From the IMG/VR virus record IMGVR_UViG_3300050821_001776, positions 1 through 61,410 of that record: DNA of 61,410 nt. One strand, given 5' to 3'. Numbering within the stretch: the first letter of the stretch is position 1; each line of letters opens with the position of its first letter. The notes beneath the pieces were generated by a model. It was not told where the DNA came from. It searched no databases and saw nothing but the letters and a program-made list of their open reading frames with translations. A program made the position numbers and the translations under genes. This DNA comes from a virus. This document shows positions 48,189 through 55,051 of this stretch, piece by piece.

Positions 48189-48629
48189 ATGGCTAAGATG
48201 TCCTTCGATCTCGATACGGACTTCGTCCAGTCCTCCGTCAAGGCCAAGGTGCGCCCTGCGATAGAGGCTGCGTTGGCCAACATCGATATACAGGAGATGA
48301 TTGAAACAACGCTGAAGAAGCCACCAAAGAGCGACGATCGTCTCTCCATGCACTATGCGCTAATGGGTTATGCGCCGCCTTCAGTCGGATCTCTGTTAGA
48401 GGAGTTGGTGAAGGACTCGATCACAGAGGTTGCCAAAGAATTTGTGCGGCGCGCCATCCGCAATCAACGCGAAGGTATTGAGGATGCGCTCCTGAAGATG
48501 CTAACTGCAAGCAATAACAAGCTGGTCAAGTCATTCGCGGGCGCGATAGAGCGAGCATTCGAGGAGGACTGGTCGTTCAAGCTTGATGTGGCGGTTACCC
48601 ACGCAACGACGGAGGCCGATGATGACTGA
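48189..48629 (+). CDS. Hypothetical helical protein, 146 aa
   Basis: Starts MAKMSFDLDTDFVQSSVKAK after GAGGAAG. Helical, repeated hydrophobic pattern (VKDSITEVAKEFVRRAIRNQ, REGIEDALLKMLTASNNKLV). Could be an oligomeric regulator or structural adaptor. Unnamed. Confidence 0.65.
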   Translation: MAKMSFDLDTDFVQSSVKAKVRPAIEAALANIDIQEMIETTLKKPPKSDDRLSMHYALMGYAPPSVGSLLEELVKDSITEVAKEFVRRAIRNQREGIEDALLKMLTASNNKLVKSFAGAIERAFEEDWSFKLDVAVTHATTEADDD

Positions 48630-48858
48630 TGGCGGTAAATATTACATCCTGAATGAAGCGGCACAACCCATATCAACCGAGACCGCGATGAATGAGCAAG
48701 CGAAGACAGCCGTGTGTGAGGAAATCATCGACATCATGCGGACGCGTGACGAGCAGGAAGCGGCCGGCATCTATGGCGGCACGCCTGGCGGCCTGGAACA
48801 CATGGGCGATGTGTGGCGTCTCTTAGACGGCTGGCGTGCAGCCCTGCTGAAGTCCTGA
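48622..48858 (+). CDS. Hypothetical protein, 78 aa
   Basis: ATG 48622 overlaps the previous gene by eight bases. MTDGGKYYILNEAAQPISTE, then VCEEIIDIMRTRDEQEAAGI and HMGDVWRLLDGWRAALLKS. Helical end. Unknown. Confidence 0.6.
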   Translation: MTDGGKYYILNEAAQPISTETAMNEQAKTAVCEEIIDIMRTRDEQEAAGIYGGTPGGLEHMGDVWRLLDGWRAALLKS

Positions 48859-48868
48859 CGAAACCCCG

Positions 48869-49051
48869 ATGAGAACCGCAGAGCAAATAGCTGACGAAAT
48901 GGCTTCAGAGTGGCGGCGCCGCTTTGGCCATAAGATGTCAGAGATTGAACGCATATGGCTTGCCAGGTGCATCATGGAGGCTCGCCACGAACTGGCGGTG
49001 GACATGGCCAAAGCTGACGGTCCATGTCACTTCAACGAACACGTCACATAA
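48869..49051 (+). CDS. Hypothetical protein, 60 aa
   Basis: MRTAEQIADEMASEWRRRFG, HKMSEIERIWLARCIMEARH, a helical protein of the style found in phage accessory regions. The leader AAACCCCGATG runs into the start codon. Unknown. Confidence 0.6.
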   Translation: MRTAEQIADEMASEWRRRFGHKMSEIERIWLARCIMEARHELAVDMAKADGPCHFNEHVT

Positions 49052-49066
49052 CCCCGAATCAGGAAA

Positions 49067-49240
49067 ATGAATGACATGGAAAAGCGTGATCGAGTTGCGA
49101 AGGCACTGTTCTGCGGTATGTATGAAAATGACTGTGCTGACGACCCGACCTTCCCGGATAGGGTTTGGGCCTCAATGAGCGAGGAGCAACGCGTCCTGTA
49201 TTATCGACAGGCTGAAATTGCTATCGCGGCTGGCGCTTAA
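49067..49240 (+). CDS. Hypothetical protein, 57 aa
   Basis: MNDMEKRDRVAKALFCGMYE, NDCADDPTFPDRVWASMSEE, QRVLYYRQAEIAIAAGA. AGGA stands four bases before the ATG and AACCCCGAATCAGG forms the leader. The pattern (W-x-x-x-x-E-x-Q-R-x-x-Y) is frequent in small phage genes of this kind. Shorter than the ORF cut-off used for the track. Confidence 0.65.
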   Translation: MNDMEKRDRVAKALFCGMYENDCADDPTFPDRVWASMSEEQRVLYYRQAEIAIAAGA

Positions 49241-49251
49241 AGCCCGGCAAG

Positions 49252-49362
49252 ATGCGCGCGCACGATATAGCGCACAATGCGGCTTACATGATCTTAGGTT
49301 GGTTTCTCCATGCCTGGGTTAACACCAAAGTTATGCCCAGGCTACGACGTTGGCGCCGCTGA
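49252..49362 (+). CDS. Possible small membrane protein, 36 aa
   Basis: MRAHDIAHNAAYMILGWFLH, AWVNTKVMPRLRRWRR: one short hydrophobic stretch followed by a basic end, an N-out/C-in type layout. GGCAAG is the only upstream site. It may be real given its composition, but the evidence is thin. Confidence 0.4.
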   Translation: MRAHDIAHNAAYMILGWFLHAWVNTKVMPRLRRWRR

Positions 49363-49394
49363 ACCGAAACCCCTGCTACGTTCCCGCTGCAAAT

Positions 49395-49424
49395 TTGCAC
49401 GTTATGCAGCGTGAAGCTTACATT
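49395..49424 (+). promoter_or_regulatory. Candidate promoter for structured RNA
   Basis: TTGCAC (49395-49400), an 18-base spacer, TACATT (49419-49424), predicting a start near 49431. It resembles the structural-operon promoter (TTGCAG-17-TACATT at 12808). An inverted repeat, GCAAATTTGC (49389-49398), overlaps the -35 box and may be an operator. Confidence 0.45.
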
Positions 49425-49430
49425 TTTCCC

Positions 49431-50090
49431 ATCCGTAATACCCCGGAATGAAATGCAGAGCTAAGGGCGGCGACGGCGTGGGAGGCGAAAGCCGATTGTA
49501 CCACCAGTCGGAGGCGAAAAGTGGGATAGCTTCCGATCCGTGTTTTGTTCAGCGACCGAGCGAGTGCAGCGCCCCCTTCCTATCTGCGCCGGATGAAAGA
49601 ACGCATGCCGGCATACTCCAGACCGAGTGTAAGTTACAGCGTGGCCCCGTGCTGTCCGGTGATGCGGACGGGGCAACTGTTGCCGCATGGAATCCGAGCG
49701 CTCTGACCATGTGGAAGACCTGTCTTAAGCATGGAGCTAGGATGGGGCAGCCGGTGGAAGCCCGGCGCTAATACCCTCCGGTAGGTACAACCTATCCCAT
49801 GCCAGAATTTGACCTAGGGCACTTCAGGTGGATCGCCGCAAATCCACTCGGACTGATGGCGCCAGCGCTTCAGTGGGGCAGCGTCAGGTGCTGCTACGAG
49901 CAATCGTGGGAGCGCAGCGCGATGTGCGGCGAGCTGGTAATGCCGCCAACGGCAGAGGCGTACGTTGCGGCGATTCGGACAGGGGTGGCTTAGGCGGTAG
50001 CGCCATTACGCATCGGGAAGATGTAATCCCGCCGTACAACGGATAGGGCGCCCTGATGACGCCGCCGACTTAACGCACGCCATGATGTTG
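49431..50090 (+). ncRNA. Candidate large structured non-coding RNA (~650 nt)
   Basis: No convincing protein frame spans this stretch, yet it is full of nested helices. Examples: CGAC/GTCG (49471, 49507) enclosing GTGG/CCAC (49478, 49501) and a GGC-GAAA-GCC tetraloop hairpin (49484-49493); GCCCC/GGGGC plus GTCCG/CGGAC (49644-49674); GCCGG/CCGGC near 49750; TAGGT-ACA-ACCTA near 49783; GTGGAT/ATCCAC (49828-49847). The size and phage setting recall GOLLD and ROOL RNAs, but I cannot match a family. The 3' end is a guess. Bounds come from a promoter-like box and loss of helices. Confidence 0.5.
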
Positions 50091-50303
50091 CCAAGCCTAT
50101 GTAATTGCTTGTAAACTGAATCTCACAGTCTCGGAAATTGGATTGTCGCATAAGTTATATTCAGTCAAGATCGCCCATGTACCATAGATATGGTATCTAC
50201 TTCGGAAGGTGAAAAGCCACTGGAATCGCTCGCTGAATTTGGGCGCTGTGGATAAGTCGAAAGATAGCACGAGCATGAGATTTTGGCAAGCGGAGCAAAA
50301 GAA
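50091..50303. other. AT-richer intergenic stretch with DnaA-box-like site
   Basis: No gene is apparent. It holds TGTGGATAA (50247-50255), the complement of the consensus DnaA box TTATCCACA; a palindrome ACCATAGATATGGT (50181-50194); and an AT-rich segment (50100-50165). One DnaA box is expected by chance in about half of genomes this size, so an origin is only a possibility. It is where rightward and leftward transcription meet. Confidence 0.35.
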
Positions 50304-50323
50304 AAGGCGCCCTGAGGCGCCTT
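50304..50323 (-). terminator. Intrinsic terminator of leftward replication operon
   Basis: On the minus strand AAGGCGCC-TCAG-GGCGCCTT followed by TTCTTTTG: a perfect 8-bp stem, four-base loop and T-rich tail. It directly follows (and overlaps) the stop codon of the last gene at 50322. It ends the long leftward transcript. Confidence 0.85.
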
Positions 50324-50519
50324 AGGGTGGTGGAGGTTTGGCTGCCCTCCAATGTGTGGCGACGAAGCGCACCTCGTCTTTCCCAATGGGTTCTCCACCA
50401 GCATAGTTCTCACTTCCTAAGTGATCGGTCAGTTCCCATGCGAACCACCAATCAGGCGCCTCAATCTCAGCAATCTCGCCGCCTACCCATTGAATGCCGT
50501 GATCTGTCATCGCCATTTC
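50322..50519 (-). pseudogene. 3' half of transposon-interrupted DUF551-like gene
   Basis: Encodes EMAMTDHGIQWVGGEIAEIE, APDWWFAWELTDHLGSENYA and ends VRFVATHWRAAKPPPP. Bases 50515-50519 (ATTTC on the plus strand) are one copy of the target duplication. The 5' half lies 3.57 kb away at 54088-54359. The small in-frame ATGs here could still give a short peptide, but no ribosome site is evident. Confidence 0.85.
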
Positions 50520-50538
50520 GGTAGTGTCTCAGTTTGAA
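50520..50538 (+). repeat. Transposon left terminal inverted repeat
   Basis: GGTAGTGTCTCAGTTTGAA, identical over 19 bases to the inverted right end. Beyond these bases the two ends differ (GGAATATT versus CTAACAGG). Confidence 0.92.
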
Positions 50539-50582
50539 GGAATATTTTCCATGAGAGGATCAGCTGCGCGCAGGGGCCTAGC

Positions 50583-51671
50583 ATGCTTGACTTAGTGGAA
50601 CGGCAGAGCAACGCATCTGTGATGCCTAGGCAGTTCCACCCGAGCCTGTTGCAGTTCGTAAAACAACCGTACGTGGCCTATTCGTCGGCTGGAACGCCAT
50701 ACACCAGATGGCGGAGGATCGGTATGCCTCGTATCCCTGATGAAGCTCTTCATGGTGCTGTGTTCCTTTACGAAACCATCGATGGCGCTCGTGAAGGGAG
50801 TGAATGCGGCGGGACAGGGTTTGTAGTCGGCGTACCATCGGAACAATTCCCTCAGCATCTTCTCTATACATACGTGGTTTCGAACTGGCACGTGGCCGTG
50901 GATAGTGGCGCGTCTATCATTCGTCTAAACTTAAAGGATGGAGGGGTAGATGTCTTCGAGCACGAGCCTAGCGAGTGGACGTTTAAGCCAGGCGTAGATG
51001 TCGCTGCGATTCCTGCAAACATTGGCGACTCGCACCAAGTCACTGTGGCTCCCGCAGGGCTCCTTCTCACGCGGGAAATGGCTACGAGCATTAACATAGG
51101 CCCCGGTGACGACGTCTTCATGATAGGAAGGTTTATTGATCACGACGGGGGCAGCACGAACAAACCAGCGGTGCGCTTTGGCCATATAAGTATGGCCCCG
51201 GGAGCCATTAAGAATGACATGGGGTGGACGGTAAACAGCTACTGCATTGATGTGCATTCCCGCAGCGGCTACTCTGGTTCACCAGTTTTTGCGTATAGAT
51301 TGTTCGGAACCGCTCTGGGCAACGCAGTTCTACGCGACAACAAACCGATTGAAGCCTCATACAACACGTTTTTCTGTCTTTTGGGCATCCATTGGGGACA
51401 GTTTCCCGAAATATGGGAACTATCCCAGCCGGAAAAACTGAAAGAGAGCCACGAACCTCTGATTAAGTCTGGGCAATATGTGAAGGGGCTTAGCGGTATG
51501 ACGTGCGTCGTTCCTGGCTGGGATATTCTGGAGGTACTAAATCTTCCGGAACTGCAGGGACAGAGGAAGAATGCCGATTTGTACTACGATCAAAAGTTCA
51601 GACGGGATGGCCTGCCACCGGTACCCGAAGTGAAAAGTCCTGTCGCGCTTCCCAATCTTCAATCATCCTGA
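50583..51671 (+). CDS. Trypsin-like serine protease (transposon cargo)
   Basis: 362 residues. Chymotrypsin-fold triad by motif: His103 in VVSNWHVAV, Asp139 in PGVDVAAIPA and Ser231 in SRSGYSGSPVF. ECGGTGFVVG is the usual pre-His strand. No signal peptide, so it probably acts in the cytoplasm. The last 74 bases overlap the converging transposase gene, and its final residues are coded by the transposase's 3' end. It may serve in defence or stress response as other cytoplasmic trypsin-like proteases on mobile DNA do (inferred). Confidence 0.85.
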   Translation: MLDLVERQSNASVMPRQFHPSLLQFVKQPYVAYSSAGTPYTRWRRIGMPRIPDEALHGAVFLYETIDGAREGSECGGTGFVVGVPSEQFPQHLLYTYVVSNWHVAVDSGASIIRLNLKDGGVDVFEHEPSEWTFKPGVDVAAIPANIGDSHQVTVAPAGLLLTREMATSINIGPGDDVFMIGRFIDHDGGSTNKPAVRFGHISMAPGAIKNDMGWTVNSYCIDVHSRSGYSGSPVFAYRLFGTALGNAVLRDNKPIEASYNTFFCLLGIHWGQFPEIWELSQPEKLKESHEPLIKSGQYVKGLSGMTCVVPGWDILEVLNLPELQGQRKNADLYYDQKFRRDGLPPVPEVKSPVALPNLQSS

Positions 51672-52515
51672 CGATATCAATCACGTCCCATAGCTTATCG
51701 GTCACGCCAGCGGCCATCGCCGGGCTGCACTTCAGCGTCTTGTGGATGCGAGCGTAGTTGTAGGCCATGAAGTGAAGCGCAACGGCGTAGGCGTGGTTCT
51801 CAGCCTTCTTGCTGAAACCGTTCGTCAACCGAGTGAACCGGCGCATGTGCATCCGCATGGTGAGATTGGCGCGCTCGACATATGACGTGCTGACTTCGTC
51901 CATATCAGGCGTCCCGATCCGGCGGCGCTTCTCTGCACCAATGCACTGAGCGGGGCTGTAACGGCCCGCAGGCTCCGGCGAGGGGCCGTACTTCTTCACG
52001 AGTTGGGCGTAATCGACCTCACGGCCAAAGGCTTCCCAGACGGCCACGGGGTAGGAGTTAAAGCCGTCACTGGTTAGCTGGACACGGTCGGACAGGCGCT
52101 CAGCCAGGTCATGCATGAAAAACCGGGCCGCATCCTGATCGCGGGGGCCGACGAGCCACGAGATAGCCAGCTTCGCGTCGGCGTCGATCGCGGTCCAGGT
52201 CCAAATATCGCCAGCCTGATCTGGCGCCGCCTTGGCGGTCTTCACGCTGCGCTGCTTGCAGTAGTTGAACGCCCAGATCTCATCGACCTGAACGCGCTTG
52301 GAAGCCAAGCGGCGCAGATGTTCGTCCTGATAGTCAGAGCAAGCCTTGCCAGCATCGACCAGAAGCTTCGTAACCGTGTTGATGCTAACGCCAGTTGTCC
52401 GAGTGACAGCCCGGAGGCTCATACCCTCCACTAGCTGGGAGATGATCTCGACACGCTTCTGGCGGGGCAGCTTGTTCATGCCGCGCATGATATGAACCTC
52501 ATGCTTGTCAGTCAA
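51598..52515 (-). CDS. IS1-like DDE transposase
   Basis: 305 residues. N-terminal HTH: LPRQKRVEIISQLVEGMSLR, AVTRTTGVSINTVTKLLVDA. Catalytic domain: VQVDEIWAFNYCK (first Asp), VQLTSDGFNSYP (second Asp) and SYVERANLTMRMHMRRFTRL (Glu). The end FSKKAENHAYAVALHFMAYN, YARIHKTLKCSPAMAAGV is typical of the long single-frame IS1-type transposases of rhizobia and relatives. Intact, so the element may still be active. The start could be the later ATG giving MRGMNKLPRQ. Confidence 0.88.
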   Translation of the reverse strand: MTDKHEVHIMRGMNKLPRQKRVEIISQLVEGMSLRAVTRTTGVSINTVTKLLVDAGKACSDYQDEHLRRLASKRVQVDEIWAFNYCKQRSVKTAKAAPDQAGDIWTWTAIDADAKLAISWLVGPRDQDAARFFMHDLAERLSDRVQLTSDGFNSYPVAVWEAFGREVDYAQLVKKYGPSPEPAGRYSPAQCIGAEKRRRIGTPDMDEVSTSYVERANLTMRMHMRRFTRLTNGFSKKAENHAYAVALHFMAYNYARIHKTLKCSPAMAAGVTDKLWDVIDIVRMIEDWEARQDFSLRVPVAGHPV

Positions 52516-52838
52516 GCATAAAGATCACTTAACATGGGGGATTCACAAAGATAGGCGACGGTGCTAGAAGCACCGTCGCAAAGTGAGCCGCCAAGTTTCG
52601 TGGGCTACCATGAGCCGTCCTCGCCCGTGCCTGGGTTTGGACGGCTCTTCGTTTTCGGGCCTTACCGTTCCGGCAACCTAGGGACCGGCTAGCCCCGCGT
52701 TATCAGCATGAAACACTCCTTCGGGCGACACGGACTCGCGCCGCCGATTCCCTTGATACGCGCCGACCATGACCCGCGTCAATGGGGGTTTAGTGTAACC
52801 GCTTTGCGTCCCGATCGATCCGTGGTATCACTCCGTTC
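52516..52838 (+). other. Transposon intergenic region with two strong hairpins
   Basis: GCGACGGTGC-TAGAA-GCACCGTCGC (52555-52579) is a perfect 10-bp stem. GAGCCGTCC (52612-52620) pairs with GGACGGCTC (52639-52647) and is followed by TTCGTTTT, a terminator-like tail on the plus strand. The remaining 190 bases hold no gene I can support. Together they could end a short non-coding transcript or shield the transposase gene from outside transcription. Confidence 0.6.
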
Positions 52839-53606
52839 ATGCCGACGCTGAAAGATGATTTGGCCCGCGAGGCGCGAGCCGAACTGGTCGCAATCGAAAT
52901 CGAGATTAGTGATCTTGAGACTAAGATTGCCGATGCTCGTGCGCGCGCTGACAAGCGCCGGAATTTCCTTGAAATGCTTGAGCATTACTCGGCCCACGGC
53001 GTGAACGAAGTCCCTATTCCTGCGCAGGAACCGGAGGAACAGCGCGCGCGCTCCAATGTCGATATCGCCGTCCGACATGTAGCAGAAGCGCCATTGGCGG
53101 CTCTCTCTAAGGATTCGCCGTTCTATGGAATCAGCCTCGCAGAAGCCGCTTGTGTTGTGTTGAAGGCCAAGGCCGAACCGTTGACGGCAGCCGCAATTGT
53201 GCGGGAATTGCGAGCCGGTGGCTGGATGTTCACCGCAAAAAACCCGACTGTTACTTTGTACTGGGCGATGCGTGAGCGTGCACTAAAGCTTGGTGATGTG
53301 ATCGCCACTCCGGGGAATACCTGGTCCTTGTCAGTATGGCGCCCAGACGATGACCGTCTCAGAGCTGCCCGTGCGGGTCTGGCCGCAGCTCGCACGCGCG
53401 GAGCAAGGCTTGGCCCTCCAATTCGGTTCACAGATGAATTGAAAACCCAAGTTGATTCCCTTCTCGCAGAAGGGAAGAAGGTGCCAACAATTGCCCGCGT
53501 GATCGGGATTAGCGCCCCTGCGATCTACAAGTGGCTACATACGAGAGATCAACAAAAACCCGATCTAATCGAGGCAGCGGTTCACGGTCTCAATCGGCCT
53601 CACTAA
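52839..53606 (+). CDS. Coiled-coil, winged-helix and resolvase-type HTH protein
   Basis: 255 residues. Residues 1-55: coiled coil (ELVAIEIEISDLETKIADAR). Residues about 95-165: HARE-HTH-like winged helix (YGISLAEAACVVLKAKAEPL, TAAAIVRELRAGGWMFTAKN). Residues about 180-240: the C-terminal HTH of serine resolvases (GLAAARTRGARLGPPIRFTD, IARVIGISAPAIYKWL) without any catalytic domain. A DNA-binding regulator of the transposon or of a host target is most likely. Confidence 0.75.
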   Translation: MPTLKDDLAREARAELVAIEIEISDLETKIADARARADKRRNFLEMLEHYSAHGVNEVPIPAQEPEEQRARSNVDIAVRHVAEAPLAALSKDSPFYGISLAEAACVVLKAKAEPLTAAAIVRELRAGGWMFTAKNPTVTLYWAMRERALKLGDVIATPGNTWSLSVWRPDDDRLRAARAGLAAARTRGARLGPPIRFTDELKTQVDSLLAEGKKVPTIARVIGISAPAIYKWLHTRDQQKPDLIEAAVHGLNRPH

Positions 53607-53833
53607 GGCCGTCTCCACCGTTTCTCCGCTGCTTTCCTGGCGATCTCGGCCCGTCGCTCCGGTGACAAGGCTCGCGCCCGCGCTGCGCCCCCTTTCAAGC
53701 CGCCGCTCCGCGCAAACTCCTGTGCGGGCGTGGGAGGTTCCGGCTTATCCTCAGACCTATCCCCAGTCGCCAGATCAACGATCATGCGGGCAAGCTGGTT
53801 GGCGTCGCGGGGACGCTTGGGGGACTTTGCCAT
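53603..53833 (-). CDS. RGGxKGG-type small basic protein, 76 aa (cargo)
   Basis: ATG 53833 within TGATG. MAKSPKRPRDANQLARMIVD, then SGGLKGGAARARALSPERRA, EIARKAAEKRWRRP. The closing GGxxRAxxLSPERRxEIAxxAAxxRW pattern is common in small plasmid and transposon proteins; a role in DNA binding is likely but unproven. Ends four bases inside the convergent HTH gene. Confidence 0.7.
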   Translation of the reverse strand: MAKSPKRPRDANQLARMIVDLATGDRSEDKPEPPTPAQEFARSGGLKGGAARARALSPERRAEIARKAAEKRWRRP

Positions 53834-54012
53834 CAGCAAGGCTTTTCATGAGCCATGGAGGTGGTAAACCCGCTATCAATCTGACGCATGGTCGTGGCGA
53901 ACGTCTCCGCCTCTTCCTGCGAAGCGAAGTCCGCGATCAGCACGTTTGCTCCCTTATCCGTCGCCGCCACTTGGAAGCTCGTCGGGCCAGTCTGTGTTAC
54001 GACGTATGCCAT
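53833..54012 (-). CDS. Hypothetical protein, 59 aa (cargo)
   Basis: Starts MAYVVTQTGPTSFQVAATDK and continues GANVLIADFASQEEAETFAT, ending MAHEKPC. A small beta-alpha-beta protein. Not in the longer ORF set but supported by its coupling to the next gene (TGATG). The region from its start to the TIR (54013-54068) holds no gene and may contain the promoter. Confidence 0.65.
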   Translation of the reverse strand: MAYVVTQTGPTSFQVAATDKGANVLIADFASQEEAETFATTMRQIDSGFTTSMAHEKPC

Positions 54013-54068
54013 GCCGCCAATATGGCGATGTATCCCGAGAAGATACAGACTGACTATTTTCCTGTTAG

Positions 54069-54087
54069 TTCAAACTGAGACACTACC
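54069..54087 (-). repeat. Transposon right terminal inverted repeat
   Basis: Plus-strand TTCAAACTGAGACACTACC, the exact complement of the left end, followed at once by the target duplication ATTTC (54088-54092). Confidence 0.92.
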
Positions 54088-54359
54088 ATTTCTGGCTGCG
54101 TTACAAAACGGAGTGGGCGTCCGAAGCGCTTCTGGACGGTGGCTAGGGCTACCTCCTTGCCGTCTGATACCCATATTAAACCGTCGATCCCATATTCTTG
54201 ATCAAGGGCGGCAAATGGACATGCCTCAATAGGTTGCCAATCGGCGCCAACGGCAAGCTGAGCCTCTAGTTGTCTGCGTAGGCGCTTTCGTTCAGCTTCT
54301 CTAGCCTGCGCCTCGCGCTCCCACTTTGCTATCGTCTCTGCCGACCTCAAGTCGCGCAT
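54088..54359 (-). pseudogene. 5' half of transposon-interrupted DUF551-like gene
   Basis: From ATG 54359 (GGAGGG seven bases upstream): MRDLRSAETIAKWEREAQAR, a basic helix, then DWQPIEACPFAALDQEYGID, GLIWVSDGKEVALATVQ and FVTQPEM. The frame then runs into the inverted repeat and stops at 54054 with VVSQFELTGK. Joined to the 3' half the ancestral protein would be about 154 residues, with the W-x-P...DG...THW-x-x-x-x-PPP layout of DUF551-like phage proteins. Confidence 0.85.
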
Positions 54360-54361
54360 TA

Positions 54362-54688
54362 TCAATCCCTCCTAGTCGTCCGATAGGCGTTCAGCTTTCG
54401 GTTCAACTGGCGTAGTTCGCCACGCACCATGAACAGCAGTGATCGATCCGGCCGCCGCTCCTCCAGCAGCAGCCGCAGCCGGTGGACCGTATCCTCTATC
54501 AGAGCCAGGTGACGCCGGCACTCCACAGGATCTCGAAGCGGTAGATTGAGCCGCACACTGTCGCTGCCTACAATGGACCGGTCAAAAGCCGTCAGCACAT
54601 CACGAGGGTCCATATCTGGACTGCCGCGCGACTCCTCCGCAATCTGCTTTCCTAATATGGCGGTGTTCACTCGTTTTCTCCTGGGCAT
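54362..54688 (-). CDS. Hypothetical basic protein, 108 aa
   Basis: MPRRKRVNTAILGKQIAEES, then a helical part (HLALIEDTVHRLRLLLEERR) and a basic end. In the replication operon between HNH and the split gene. No family recognised; a small nucleic-acid-binding helper is plausible. Confidence 0.7.
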   Translation of the reverse strand: MPRRKRVNTAILGKQIAEESRGSPDMDPRDVLTAFDRSIVGSDSVRLNLPLRDPVECRRHLALIEDTVHRLRLLLEERRPDRSLLFMVRGELRQLNRKLNAYRTTRRD

Positions 54689-54724
54689 ATCGTCTCGGTC
54701 GTGCGGGGCAGGGTGAGCCAGCCG
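54689..54724. other. Short gap without gene
   Basis: Thirty-six bases between the HNH stop and the next gene; nothing beyond a weak ribosome site is seen. Confidence 0.4.
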
Positions 54725-55051
54725 CTAGGCATGCGCCACTATCCATGACAAAAGCAGGGCACCAAGGCATTGATCGTGCCAGTTCAATTCCTCATGGCAG
54801 CGCTTGCACAGCGGACGTAGATTGTGGATCTCGTCACTCCCGCCATGGCGCTTCGGGCAAATGTGGTCGATTGTCATGTGGCTGATGGGCAGTTCACAGG
54901 AACAGATGGCGCAATGTCCGCCCCATCTATCCCACAGCGTCTCTCGCGTGCGCCGCAACCAAGCGGCTCGTTCGATACGGAGCGCCAGGAAGTATGCGTG
55001 TTGCTGCTTCCCGGCGTTCTCCCACGCTTGTTCGGCTGCACTCATTGCCAA
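54725..55051 (-). CDS. HNH endonuclease
   Basis: 108 residues. [20 protein letters not shown] gives the first CxxC and the H of DH, followed by [25 protein letters not shown], the standard zinc-stabilised HNH finger. The N-terminus is helical. It overlaps the SSB 3' end by ten bases. HNH proteins in this position may assist packaging, recombination or restriction of competing DNA. Confidence 0.85.
   Translation of the reverse strand: MAMSAAEQAWENAGKQQHAYFLALRIERAAWLRRTRETLWDRWGGHCAICSCELPISHMTIDHICPKRHGGSDEIHNLRPLCKRCHEELNWHDQCLGALLLSWIVAHA

Larger units (their letters stand above)
50520..54087. mobile_element. 3,568-bp transposon with cargo, 19-bp TIRs, 5-bp TSD
   Basis: The ends are exact inverted repeats: GGTAGTGTCTCAGTTTGAA at 50520-50538 and its complement at 54069-54087. 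The flanks carry the same five bases, ATTTC, at 50515-50519 and 54088-54092. Deleting the element and one ATTTC rejoins a gene in frame (QPEM-AMTDHG). Inside are a DDE transposase, a protease, an HTH protein and two small minus-strand genes. The GGTNNTG ends and the transposase resemble the IS1 family, but IS1 usually makes 8-9-bp duplications, so family is uncertain. Confidence 0.9.

Noticed and set aside
49448-50046. Protein frames of 107, 64 and 72 residues
   Set aside because: They switch frame, have odd composition and no coupling, while the same DNA forms many helices; treated as part of the structured RNA candidate.
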